Shown here piece after piece: positions 56,635 to 64,000 of a stretch of 64,000 bases of DNA. The translations under genes and the position numbers were made by a program. This stretch comes from Microbacterium sp. cf332 (GTDB lineage: Bacteria > Actinomycetota > Actinomycetes > Actinomycetales > Microbacteriaceae). Position 1 is the first letter of the stretch, and every line of letters begins with the position of its first letter. The stretch lies in assembly GCF_900102175.1 (NCBI RefSeq), contig NZ_FNKN01000003.1:372414-436413 (forward strand). The letters run 5' to 3'. The notes below the pieces were generated by a model, which saw nothing but the letters and a program-made list of their open reading frames with translations, did no database searches and was not told where the DNA came from.

Positions 56635-56782
56635 CGCGTGTTAGCGTTGACGGGTCCCTTCGGGGCTCGTGTGTCGTTCGTCTGGCTCACTGTCGAGCAG
56701 ATCGTCCGACGCGATCACTGGTACATCCAGCCCTCATCTTTCTCCGCGCACCGTGCTGTGCGCGCTCTTTCTCAGGATTCTC

Positions 56783-57088
56783 GTGCTCTCTTCGCTTTCT
56801 TCTTCCGCGCCCGCCCTCGTCTGGCGCCAGGCCGACGCCGACTTCTACGTCGCGACTCTCGACGGCCAGTACGCCGGGTTCGTCACCACCGGTACCGCCC
56901 CGGCGACCTTCGATGCCGAGAGCGGCCACGGCGCCGATCTGGGCGCGCACACCACGGCAGGTGCCGCCGCGGCCGCGGTCGCCGCGGCCGCACGGCCCGC
57001 GCCGCCGCGCGGGGGTGGGCGTGCCCCGCGCCGGCGCTCCCGCCGCCCCGGCTCGTCGCGGCGCACGCCCACCTACGACATGCGCTGA
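56783..57088 (+). CDS. Small hypothetical protein with WRQADADFYVAT motif
   Basis: A 101 aa protein. LVWRQADADFYVATLDGQYAGFV is a clean structured core; the C-terminal half is Ala/Pro/Arg-rich and probably disordered. GTG 56783 is the nearest in-frame start; an ATG at 56669 is less likely. Its end overlaps the erm 3' end by 16 bp. I recall similar short Microbacterium proteins but no function. Confidence 0.55.
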   Translation: MLSSLSSSAPALVWRQADADFYVATLDGQYAGFVTTGTAPATFDAESGHGADLGAHTTAGAAAAAVAAAARPAPPRGGGRAPRRRSRRPGSSRRTPTYDMR

Positions 57089-57849
57089 ATCGCCGAGACG
57101 GCTCGCCACAGGTCGGCCCACTGGGTCGGAGACAGGTCGCGCGGCAGGGCGTCGGAGGCTGTCCGGCTCGCGGCGAGGGCCCTGCGGGCCGACGACGCGT
57201 CGAGCCCACATCCCTGTCGCAGGATGCCGGCTGCGCCCCGCCCGCGGGCGGTGAACATCGTCCGGACGAACGACTCGTACCGCCGACGATCCGCGTCGGC
57301 GACGAGAGGGAGCGCGCGACGCGAGATACCCAGTACCCCGCCGTCGACGGACGGCTGCGGCGAGAAGCCCCAGCGGGGCACGCGGCCGTGCAGCGCGAAG
57401 TCGAACCACGGCGCGCTCTGGGCCGTCATCATCGTGCGGCCGCCGACACCCGCACGCTTGCGCGCGACCTCCCATTGGGTCACGAGCACCGCGTCGCGCC
57501 ACGACGGTGCGGCGAGGAGCCGGCGCAGGATGGGGGTCGTCAGATGGAACGGGATGTTGCCGACGACGACCGGGCCGTCGAGGGGATGGCGCAAAGCGTC
57601 ACCGGTGACGACCGAGACCGCGGGCAGTGAGCGTGACAAGCGCCGCGCGCGATGCTCGTCGATCTCGACGGCCGTGATCGGCCGGCAGGTTTCGGCGAGA
57701 ACCCGGGTGAGGGCGCCGTCGCCGGCGCCGAGTTCGAGGATGGCGCCGCGTGTGGCGGCGACGAGCGAGGCGATGGTGTCGAGGGTGGGGCGGTGGGTCA
57801 GGAAGTTCTGACCCAGTTCGTGGCGTCCGCCGTGGCGGCAACGAGACAT
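57073..57849 (-). CDS. erm: Erm-type 23S rRNA adenine N6-methyltransferase
   Basis: A 258 aa methylase acting on A2058 of 23S rRNA, which blocks macrolide, lincosamide and streptogramin B binding. ELGQNFL at 11-17 and the SAM loop ELGAGDG at 39-45 are followed by GNIPFHLTTPILRRLL (NIPF 98-101), the Erm form rather than the NLPY of KsgA. The basic C-terminus resembles the actinobacterial ErmX group. ATG 57849 has GGAG 7 nt upstream inside a hairpin. Its leader looks like a classic attenuator. It is followed by a convergent small gene and preceded by tetR on the same strand. Confidence 0.9.
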   Translation of the reverse strand: MSRCRHGGRHELGQNFLTHRPTLDTIASLVAATRGAILELGAGDGALTRVLAETCRPITAVEIDEHRARRLSRSLPAVSVVTGDALRHPLDGPVVVGNIPFHLTTPILRRLLAAPSWRDAVLVTQWEVARKRAGVGGRTMMTAQSAPWFDFALHGRVPRWGFSPQPSVDGGVLGISRRALPLVADADRRRYESFVRTMFTARGRGAAGILRQGCGLDASSARRALAASRTASDALPRDLSPTQWADLWRAVSAIQRMS

Positions 57850-57853
57850 GGGT

Positions 57854-57878
57854 GTGCTCCGGGTTTCGAGGGGAGCAC
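57854..57878 (-). promoter_or_regulatory. Hairpin hiding the erm ribosome binding site
   Basis: GTGCTCC (57872-57878 on the minus strand) pairs with GGAGCAC (57854-57860), which contains the erm GGAG. In the folded state the ribosome cannot bind, the off state of Erm attenuators. Confidence 0.7.
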
Positions 57879-57939
57879 CCCGGATGCGGGAAGGCGTGCG
57901 AGAGCGGCCCGTCCGAGGTGCGATGGCATCTCGAGGGAC

Positions 57940-57981
57940 GGCGCGGTCAGACCAGAGGTCGCGGACGCGCCGTCAGGCGCG
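57940..57981 (-). promoter_or_regulatory. Mutually exclusive stems of the erm attenuator
   Basis: Minus-strand CGCGCC at the end of the leader peptide (57976-57981) can pair with GGCGCG (57966-57971), and the same GGCGCG can pair with a second CGCGCC (57940-57945). This is the 1:2 versus 2:3 choice expected of translational attenuation. Confidence 0.6.
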
Positions 57982-58011
57982 GCGGTCGCGAGCGGTGAAA
58001 GTGCGCGCCAT
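57973..58011 (-). CDS. Erm leader peptide
   Basis: A 12 aa frame, MARTFTARDRRA, ending 123 bp before erm. RDR fits the +x(+) class (Arg/Lys-x-Arg/Lys) of macrolide-arrest peptides, as in ErmDL. A GTG directly before the ATG is an alternative start. No strong ribosome binding site is seen. The stop lies inside the alternative stems. Confidence 0.6.
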   Translation of the reverse strand: MARTFTARDRRA

Positions 58012-58075
58012 CACGGGCGCTGCGTGTAGTGAACCCACGTCCTCAGGCTATCAGCCGTCGCACTGCGCATCGGGC

Positions 58076-58744
58076 TCAGATGAGATGGGTCGGGCTCTTC
58101 TCGAGCTGTCGACCGGCGGCGGCGAGACCGCGCCTCATCTCCAGATAAATGTCGCGGACGCTCGCGCGTTCGTTGAGCTCGGCACGCCGGACCCACTCGT
58201 CGATCGTGAGGCGCAGGACGAGCGCCATCATCGATACGGCCGCGCGTGCAGCGAGCACGTCGGCCTCCGCTCCGGCGGCATCCACGGCCGCATCGGTGAG
58301 CTGATCGACTTCCTGGGCTTCGTTGCGCAGGGCGAGCGCGAGGAGAGACGGCTCGGATCCGACGAGCCGCCGCACCCGCAGCGCGCGAACATGCTCGTCG
58401 GGATGTGCGTCGAAACGGTCGAGAAGAGTGAGCCAGCTGCGCTCGATGCCCTCGACGACCGACGCCCCGGCCTTCACCGCGGCGATCGCGTCGCCGACGA
58501 CGCGTGCGGAGTCGTCGGCGCTCGCGAACACGGCCGCCTCCTTCGACGGGAAGTAGCGGAAGAAGGTGCGCTGCGAGGTGCCCGCGCGGCGGGCGATGTC
58601 GTCGACGGTCGTGCCGTGCACGCCGTGCTGCTCGAAGAGGTCGAGAGCGGCGTCCGACAGCTCGCGCTGCGTCTCCTGTCGACGTCGTTCGCGCAGACCC
58701 GCCGCGTGACCGTCTGCGGGGGTGGCGTCGTGATCGCGCTCCAT
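58076..58744 (-). CDS. TetR-family repressor of the adjacent exporter
   Basis: A 222 aa regulator with the helix-turn-helix TVDDIARRAGTSQRTFFRYFPSKEAAV near 45-72, a form common in drug-exporter repressors. ATG 58744. It is divergent from the MFS gene with a 53 bp gap containing a 15 bp palindrome. It is upstream of erm on the same strand, so read-through into erm is possible. Confidence 0.88.
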   Translation of the reverse strand: MERDHDATPADGHAAGLRERRRQETQRELSDAALDLFEQHGVHGTTVDDIARRAGTSQRTFFRYFPSKEAAVFASADDSARVVGDAIAAVKAGASVVEGIERSWLTLLDRFDAHPDEHVRALRVRRLVGSEPSLLALALRNEAQEVDQLTDAAVDAAGAEADVLAARAAVSMMALVLRLTIDEWVRRAELNERASVRDIYLEMRRGLAAAGRQLEKSPTHLI

Positions 58745-58770
58745 GGCTTCAGTGTCTCATAGCGCCAAAG

Positions 58771-58785
58771 TGGCAGAGACTGCCA
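58771..58785. promoter_or_regulatory. TetR operator next to the MFS promoter
   Basis: TGGCAGAGACTGCCA is a perfect 6 bp inverted repeat with 3 nt spacer. TATGAT at 58786-58791 directly follows and fits a -10 giving a leaderless transcript at GTG 58798. Confidence 0.7.
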
Positions 58786-58797
58786 TATGATCAGTGA

Positions 58798-60273
58798 GTG
58801 ACAGTTGACCAGCAGAATCCCTCCACCTCCACCATCCCGCTCGCACCGGCGATGGCACGCCGAGCTCGCACCGGCCCCGTCATCGCGCTCCTTGTGGCAT
58901 CGGCCTTCGTCGTGATCCTCAACGAGACGATCATGGGCGTCGCGCTGCCCAGGCTCATGGTCGACCTCGACATCACGGCCGCCACCGCGCAGTGGCTGAC
59001 GACGGGCTTCCTCCTGACGATGGCCGTCGTCATCCCGCTCACGGGGTACGTGCTGGCTCGTTTCCCGATCCGGGGAGTCTTCTTCACCGCGATGTCGCTC
59101 TTCGCCGCGGGTACCCTCATCGCGGCCCTCGCTCCCGGATTCGGGATGCTGCTCACCGGCCGCGTCGTGCAGGCGTCGGGCACGGCGATCATGATGCCCC
59201 TCCTCATGACGACCGTCCTCAACGTCGTCGAGCCGGCCCGACGCGGGCGGATGATGGGCGTCATCAGCATCGTCATCGCCGTCGCCCCCGCCATCGGACC
59301 CACCGTGTCGGGCCTCATCCTGTCGGTACTCGACTGGCGCTGGATGTTCTGGCTCGTGCTGCCCATCGCGCTCCTCGCCCTGGCGCTGGGCGCCATCTGG
59401 GTGCAGAACGTCACCGAGACGCGCGAGGCCCGGTTCGATGTCGGCTCGGTCGTGCTCTCGGCTCTGGGCTTCGGCGGTCTGATCTTCGGTCTGAGCTCGA
59501 TCGGCGAGTCGGCGACCGGACACGCCGCGATCCCCGTCTGGATCCCCCTCGTCGTCGGGGCGGTCTCACTCGTCGCCTTCGTCGCGCGCCAGCTGAAGCT
59601 GCAGCGCAGCGACGCCGCGCTGCTCGACCTGCGGACGTTCCGATCGCGGTCCTTCAGCCTCGCCGTCGCCCTGGTCGTCGTCGTGATGTCGGCGCTCTTC
59701 GGCTCGCTCATCCTGCTGCCGCTCTACCTGCAGCAGGTGCTCGGCCTCGACACCCTGGCGGTGGGCCTGATGCTGCTGCCGGGCGGCGTGCTGATGGGGC
59801 TCATCGCCCCCGTCGTCGGCGCGCTGTTCGACCGCTTCGGTCCGACGCCTCTCGTCATCCCGGGCATGATCGTCGCCGCCGCCGCGCTCTGGGGCATGAC
59901 CACGTTCGGCGTCGACACGCCGATCGGCTGGATCATCGCCGTCCACATGGGCCTCAACCTCGGGCTCGGCTGCGTGTTCACCCCGCTGCTGACCTCGGCG
60001 CTGGGCTCGCTCCCGGCGCGGCTCTACTCGCACGGAAGTGCGACCGTGAGCACCCTGCAGCAGGTGGCGGGCGCGGCGGGCACGGCCCTGTTCGTCACCC
60101 TCATGTCGGTGGGTGCGGCAGCCGCCGCGGCCGACGGAGTCGACGCGATCGCGGCGACCGCCAGCGGCGTGCACACGGCGTTCCTGACGGGCGCATGCAT
60201 CGCGTCGGCGGCCGTCGTCCTCACGTTCTTCGTGCGGCGCCCCGCTCCCGTCGACGAGCTCACGGGTCCCTGA
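58798..60273 (+). CDS. MFS multidrug exporter, DHA2 (14-TM) family
   Basis: A 491 aa efflux pump with 14 hydrophobic segments. LNETIMGVALPRLMVDL (motif D1-like, about 40) and ALAPGFGMLLTGRVVQASGTAIMMPLLM (motif C region) mark the EmrB/QacA/LmrB subfamily. A GTG start at 58798, leaderless by promoter position. Likely expels a drug sensed by the TetR neighbour. Confidence 0.92.
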   Translation: MTVDQQNPSTSTIPLAPAMARRARTGPVIALLVASAFVVILNETIMGVALPRLMVDLDITAATAQWLTTGFLLTMAVVIPLTGYVLARFPIRGVFFTAMSLFAAGTLIAALAPGFGMLLTGRVVQASGTAIMMPLLMTTVLNVVEPARRGRMMGVISIVIAVAPAIGPTVSGLILSVLDWRWMFWLVLPIALLALALGAIWVQNVTETREARFDVGSVVLSALGFGGLIFGLSSIGESATGHAAIPVWIPLVVGAVSLVAFVARQLKLQRSDAALLDLRTFRSRSFSLAVALVVVVMSALFGSLILLPLYLQQVLGLDTLAVGLMLLPGGVLMGLIAPVVGALFDRFGPTPLVIPGMIVAAAALWGMTTFGVDTPIGWIIAVHMGLNLGLGCVFTPLLTSALGSLPARLYSHGSATVSTLQQVAGAAGTALFVTLMSVGAAAAAADGVDAIAATASGVHTAFLTGACIASAAVVLTFFVRRPAPVDELTGP

Positions 60274-60276
60274 GGT

Positions 60277-60304
60277 CCGGCGGGTCGGCCCCGGCGGGTC
60301 GGCC
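60277..60304. repeat. Two tandem 14 bp copies
   Basis: CCGGCGGGTCGGCC occurs twice in succession just after the MFS gene. Too short for a known repeat family. Confidence 0.6.
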
Positions 60305-60328
60305 CCGGCTCGTCGGTGAGCCGACGCG

Positions 60329-60361
60329 AAAGGCGGTGACGCGCGCAGCGTCACCGCCTTT
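60329..60361. terminator. Bidirectional terminator between MFS and transketolase genes
   Basis: Perfect 14 bp stem with a 5 nt loop; the plus-strand 3' arm ends in TTTT and the minus strand likewise, so both convergent genes are served. Confidence 0.9.
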
Positions 60362-60388
60362 TCGGTCGGTTCGAGGGAGGAGCGGGGG

Positions 60389-62461
60389 TCAGCTCGCGAT
60401 CAGGGAGTGGAGGGTGGCGAGCAGGCGGTCCTCCGTCATGCCGCGCTCGCGCAGGGCGTCGGCCGCGGGGGCCGAGAGCCCGAACTCGTCGATGCCGACG
60501 ACGGCACCCGCCGAGCCGACGATCTCGTGCCAGCCGAAGGGCGATGCCGCCTCGACCGCGATGCGCGCGGTCAGCGACGGCGGCAGGACCGCATCGCGGT
60601 AGGACGCATCCTGCGCAAGGAACCAGTCGCGGCTCGGCATCGAGACAACCCGCACCTCGACGCCGGATGCGGCGGCCGTCTCGGCTGCCGAGAGCGCGAG
60701 CGCGACCTCGCTTCCGGTCGCGATGATGACGGCGACGGGGTCTGCCGCGTCCCGCACGATGTACCCGCCGCGGCGGACGCCGGCGCGCACGTCGTCGATC
60801 GGGATGTCGAGCACCGGCACGCCCTGCCGGCCCAGCACGAGCCCGGCGGGGGAGTCCGCCTCGACGATCGCGTGCCACGCCGCCACGGTCTCGTTCGCAT
60901 CCGACGGCCGGACGACGGTGAAGCCCGGCATCGCCCGCAGGCTCGCCAGGTGCTCGATCGGCTGGTGCGTGGGGCCGTCCTGGCCCAGGGCGACGGAGTC
61001 GTGCGACCACAGGTACGTCACCGGCAGGCCCATGAGGGCCGACAGACGGATCGCGGGGCGCTGGTAGTCGCTGAAGACCAGGAAGGTGCCGGCGAAGACG
61101 CGCCATCCCCCGGCGAGGGCGATGCCGTTCATCGCGGCGCCCATCGCGTGCTCGCGAACGCCCCAGTGGATGTTGCGGCCGGCGCGGGTGCCCAGACCCG
61201 TCTCCTCGGGCAGGAACGATCCGCCCTGGTGGATCTCAGTGCGGTTGGGCTCGGCGAGGTCGGCCGATCCGCCCCACATCGCGGGAATCGCCTGCGCCAA
61301 CGCCTGGATCGCGGCGCCGGATGCGTCGCGCGTCGACACTTCGGTGCCGGGCTCGAATCGGGGGAGGGCCCCGGCGAGATCGTCGGGCAGCCGGCGCCCA
61401 CGGAACGTGTCGTGCGCGTCTGCCCGCGCGGCATCCGTCGCCTGCCAGCGCGCGAACGCCTCGTCCCACTCCGCGTGCAGTCGCGCGCCCCGGACACGGG
61501 CGCGGCGCGCGCGCTGCAGCACCGTCTCGCTCACCTCGAACGGCGCCGCCTGGCTGCCGAGTGCATCGCGCAAGAGCTGTATCTCTGCGGCTCCGAGCGG
61601 GGCGCCGTGCGATGCGGCGGTGTTGAGCGCGCCCGGCGAGGGGTAGGCGATCTGCGACTTCAGGACGATGAGGCGGGGCTTGCCGGGAGGGTTCGCCGCT
61701 CCGAGCACGCGGTCGAGCTCGTCGACGTCGACGTCGCCGTCCGCGGCGAGCTCGATCCGCTCGACGTGCCAGCCCTGTGCGCGGAATCGGGCGCCCACGT
61801 CCTCCGACGACGTCAGACGGGTGTCGCCCTCGATCTGGATGTCGTTGTCGTCGTACACGACGGTCAGGTTGTCGAGGCCGTGGCGGCCCGCGAGCGCTCC
61901 CGCCTCGTACGAGATGCCTTCCTGCAGGTCGCCGTCCGACGCCAGCACCCACACGTGCCGGTCGAACGGTGATCCGTCCGCCGGTGCGCCGGGATCGAAG
62001 GTCGCACGCTCGTGCAGCATGCCCATGGCCATGCCCACCGCGGTGGCGAGTCCCTGCCCGAGGGGTCCGGTCGTGGTCTCGACCCCGGCGGTGTGACCCA
62101 GCTCGGGGTGGCCGGGGGTGCGGGAGCCGAGGGTGCGGAAAGCGCGCAGGTCGTCGATCGTGACGTCGTAGCCGGTGAGGAACAGCTGCGTGTAGAGCAG
62201 GATGCTGGCGTGCCCGCACGACAGCACGAAGCGGTCGCGGCCCGGCCATGCCGGGTCGGCGGGATCGTGCCTGATGTGCCGCTGGAAGAGCGCCGTCGCG
62301 ATCGGGGCGAGTGCGATCGCGGTGCCGGGGTGCCCGGACCGAGCGGCCTCCACCGCGTCGGCAGCCAACAGGCGAGCGGCGACGACGACGTCGCGATCCG
62401 ATGCTTCGGTGGTCTCGGCAACGGCGGCCGGTGCGGCGGGGGTCGAGATCAAATTCTCCAT
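60389..62461 (-). CDS. tkt: Transketolase
   Basis: A 690 aa thiamine-diphosphate enzyme moving two-carbon units between sugar phosphates. SGHPGTAIALAPI near 37, SDGDLQEGISYEAGALAGRHGLDNL (ThDP motif), GQDGPTHQPIEHLASLRAMP and the C-terminal domain are complete. ATG 62461 is one of three clustered starts (62461, 62467, 62470). The promoter region holds an operator shared with the divergent GntR gene, which leads into a PTS, so this is likely a pathway-specific second transketolase. Confidence 0.93.
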   Translation of the reverse strand: MENLISTPAAPAAVAETTEASDRDVVVAARLLAADAVEAARSGHPGTAIALAPIATALFQRHIRHDPADPAWPGRDRFVLSCGHASILLYTQLFLTGYDVTIDDLRAFRTLGSRTPGHPELGHTAGVETTTGPLGQGLATAVGMAMGMLHERATFDPGAPADGSPFDRHVWVLASDGDLQEGISYEAGALAGRHGLDNLTVVYDDNDIQIEGDTRLTSSEDVGARFRAQGWHVERIELAADGDVDVDELDRVLGAANPPGKPRLIVLKSQIAYPSPGALNTAASHGAPLGAAEIQLLRDALGSQAAPFEVSETVLQRARRARVRGARLHAEWDEAFARWQATDAARADAHDTFRGRRLPDDLAGALPRFEPGTEVSTRDASGAAIQALAQAIPAMWGGSADLAEPNRTEIHQGGSFLPEETGLGTRAGRNIHWGVREHAMGAAMNGIALAGGWRVFAGTFLVFSDYQRPAIRLSALMGLPVTYLWSHDSVALGQDGPTHQPIEHLASLRAMPGFTVVRPSDANETVAAWHAIVEADSPAGLVLGRQGVPVLDIPIDDVRAGVRRGGYIVRDAADPVAVIIATGSEVALALSAAETAAASGVEVRVVSMPSRDWFLAQDASYRDAVLPPSLTARIAVEAASPFGWHEIVGSAGAVVGIDEFGLSAPAADALRERGMTEDRLLATLHSLIAS

Positions 62462-62466
62462 AGTCA

Positions 62467-62480
62467 TCATGATGTCATAA
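62467..62480. promoter_or_regulatory. Candidate GntR operator 1
   Basis: TCATGATGTCATAA matches operator 2 in 13 of 14 positions and overlaps the tkt start region. Confidence 0.65.
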
Positions 62481-62541
62481 TGAGTTGCGGGCGCAATCTT
62501 GCGGTCTGTGCCTGATTCGGGCATGATCGTCCACGGATTAG

Positions 62542-62555
62542 TCATGACGTCATGA
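62542..62555. promoter_or_regulatory. Candidate GntR operator 2
   Basis: TCATGACGTCATGA is the core of a perfect 16 bp palindrome (62541-62556), 31 bp before the gntR ATG. Confidence 0.7.
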
Positions 62556-62586
62556 CGACGCACAAGAGTCAGCGAGGAGGCGACCG

Positions 62587-63333
62587 ATGGTGACAGCAGC
62601 CGGAACGGCGAAGTACCGGACCGTGCACGATGAGCTCCTGCGCCGCATCCGCGAGATGGCGGTGGGAGATCGCCTGCCGTCCGAGCCGGAGCTGTGCGAC
62701 GAGTTCGCGGTCAGCCGCATCACCCTGCGGAAAGCGGTCGATGGACTGGTGCAGGACGGATGGCTCGCCCGCGAGCACGGCCGCGGCACGTTCGTCACCG
62801 AACCGGTCGCGGGAGACCACTACCCCGAGCACTTCGCCGACGTCGTGACGGGGTTCCATCGTCAGCAGACGAGCGCCGGCAACGTCGTCACGACGCGCGT
62901 GCTCCGCCAGGAGCTCGTGCCCGCCGGTGCGCAGGTGGCCCGGCTCCTCGAGCTGGAGGAGGGCGAGGGAGTGGTCGAGCTCGTCCGCCTGCGCTACGTC
63001 AACGGACAGCTCCACCAGCACGTCTTCACGTGGGTTCCACACGTGCGGTACCCGGCGGTCTACACCGGCGATTTTTCGGATCAGTCGCTGTACGCGTTCC
63101 TGCAGGAGCAGTACGGGGTCAGTCTCGTCCGCAACGACATGACCGTGCGCGTCGACGAGGCGGCGCCGGACGTCGCCCTGAACCTGGGCGTGAGCGCCGG
63201 TCTGCGGCTGCTCACCATCGATTCCCTCGTCGTCGACGCCGACGGCACCCCCGTCGCGTTCGGCACGGCGCGCCACGCTCCGGAGAACAGCGAGATCTCC
63301 CTGACGCTCCACGGCCCCCGGCCCGGCGCCTGA
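62587..63333 (+). CDS. GntR-family regulator with UTRA domain
   Basis: A 248 aa HutC-type regulator. Winged helix LPSEPELCDEFAVSRITLRKAVDGLVQDGWLAREHGRGTFV near 28-70, then a UTRA effector domain (about 90-240). ATG 62587 follows AGGAGG. It probably senses a sugar phosphate and controls tkt and the PTS through the two flanking operators. Confidence 0.9.
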   Translation: MVTAAGTAKYRTVHDELLRRIREMAVGDRLPSEPELCDEFAVSRITLRKAVDGLVQDGWLAREHGRGTFVTEPVAGDHYPEHFADVVTGFHRQQTSAGNVVTTRVLRQELVPAGAQVARLLELEEGEGVVELVRLRYVNGQLHQHVFTWVPHVRYPAVYTGDFSDQSLYAFLQEQYGVSLVRNDMTVRVDEAAPDVALNLGVSAGLRLLTIDSLVVDADGTPVAFGTARHAPENSEISLTLHGPRPGA

Positions 63334-63347
63334 TCGGAAGGACCCCC

Positions 63348-63800
63348 ATGCTCATCGAACAGCTCAGCGACGACCGCATCCAGTTCGCGACCGACGTCGA
63401 CGGATGGCGCACGGCCGTCGAGACCGTCAGCCGGCCGCTGCTGGACGACGGCTCCATCACGCGTTCGTACATCGACGCGATGATCGAATCGATCGCCGCC
63501 GGCGGCACCTACATCGACCTCGGGTTCGGGATCGCTCTGGCCCACACGCGTCCCGAAAAGGGTGTCCTCCGCACCGGGCTCTCCGCGCTCTGGGTCGAGC
63601 CCGCGGTCCTGCTCAACGACGAAGAGGCCCACCCGATCACCCTCTTCTTCTGCCTCGCGGCGACCGACACCGAGTCGCACCTGTCGACCATGTCGGAGCT
63701 CGCCCGTCTGCTCAGCGACGACCGCGCCCGCGCCGTACTGCTCTCCGCCCGAACCACCGCCGACGTCCGCGCGGCCCTCATGACAGGAGTCACCGAATGA
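63348..63800 (+). CDS. PTS EIIA component, ascorbate/mannitol type
   Basis: A 150 aa cytoplasmic phosphocarrier. GFGIALAHTRPEKGVLRTGLS has the phospho-His66 of the UlaC/MtlA family. ATG 63348 lies 14 bp after gntR. It overlaps EIIB in an ATGA. Confidence 0.88.
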   Translation: MLIEQLSDDRIQFATDVDGWRTAVETVSRPLLDDGSITRSYIDAMIESIAAGGTYIDLGFGIALAHTRPEKGVLRTGLSALWVEPAVLLNDEEAHPITLFFCLAATDTESHLSTMSELARLLSDDRARAVLLSARTTADVRAALMTGVTE

Positions 63801-64000
63801 CCAAGTTCCTCGCCGTCTGCAGCTCCGGCCTCGGCAGCAGCTTCATGGTCCACATGAACATCGAGAAGGTCCTGAAGGAGCTCGGGGTCTCCGGAATCAC
63901 GGTCGACCACGCCGATCTCGGCTCGGTCGCCCGCGGCGACGCCGACACCATCTTCGTCGGCCGCGACATCGCGGAGGCCGCGAGCGGTCTCGGCGACGAC
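63797..64000 (+). CDS. PTS EIIB component, ascorbate (SgaB/UlaB) type, cut by window end
   Basis: 68 codons visible. FLAVCSSGLGSSFMVHMNIEKVL carries the phosphorylated Cys8 in the UlaB-type CxxGLGSS loop. The EIIC gene is presumably beyond the edge. It receives phosphate from the EIIA encoded just before. Confidence 0.87.
   Translation, partial: MTKFLAVCSSGLGSSFMVHMNIEKVLKELGVSGITVDHADLGSVARGDADTIFVGRDIAEAASGLGDD

Noticed and set aside
57073..57849. KsgA (16S rRNA dimethyladenosine transferase) as the identity of this methylase
   Set aside because: The motif is NIPF, the length is 258 aa and an attenuator leader is present; all point to Erm.

Overview
The window is about 70% GC chromosomal DNA from a high-GC actinobacterium. 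Gene content, frequent GTG starts, 1-4 nt start/stop overlaps and several apparently leaderless genes fit Microbacteriaceae, most likely Microbacterium or a near relative. This placement is inferred from reading the sequence, not from a database search. No rRNA, CRISPR array, insertion sequence or prophage was seen. Two tRNA genes (Pro-CGG, Thr-CGT) and one probable 6C small RNA are present.

Layout. 1-3735: end of deoC, a CsoR-type copper operator, copZ-copA and a lipoprotein. 3974-8879: SNF2 helicase, phosphofructokinase, ThrE-type exporter. 9037-15006: aspartate-family biosynthesis (lysC, thrC, asd) with coaBC and an NRDE protein between them. 15062-19292: mqo, thymidine kinase, GntR regulator and FMN-dependent L-lactate dehydrogenase. 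19386-23827: HAD phosphatase, tRNA-Pro, metallophosphoesterase and a class A penicillin-binding protein with PASTA domains. 23935-28470: DUF4177, RidA, a cation/proton antiporter and acetyl-CoA synthetase. 28599-31761: 6C RNA and a reduced Tad/Flp pilus locus. 31850-37982: topA, tmk, holB and a secreted S33 peptidase. 38003-40738: metQ-metN-metI methionine importer on the minus strand with a structured leader RNA. 40898-46996: tRNA-Thr, a sugar oxidoreductase/isomerase pair opposite a TetR gene, an MMPL transporter and nicotinamidase. 47004-53446 (minus): a lipoprotein, adaptor, ABC ATPase, permease and Ser/Thr kinase run. 53560-57088: a DD-carboxypeptidase and small accessory genes. 57073-60273: an erm rRNA methylase with its own attenuator, then a divergent TetR/MFS drug exporter pair. 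60389-64000: transketolase, GntR regulator and the first genes of an ascorbate-type PTS, cut off by the window end.

Most striking points. The erm gene has what reads as a complete macrolide-type translational attenuator: a 12-codon leader peptide containing Arg-Asp-Arg, mutually exclusive stems, and a ribosome binding site buried in a hairpin. It sits next to a TetR-controlled 14-TM exporter. The metQNI operon has a compact three-way-junction leader that I cannot match by eye to a known SAM riboswitch. Two near-identical 14 bp operators flank the transketolase/GntR divide. The lipoprotein-adaptor-ABC-kinase run is the best candidate for a poorly described envelope system. Core metabolic and replication genes look ordinary, apart from a delta' subunit that lacks the usual zinc-finger cysteines.
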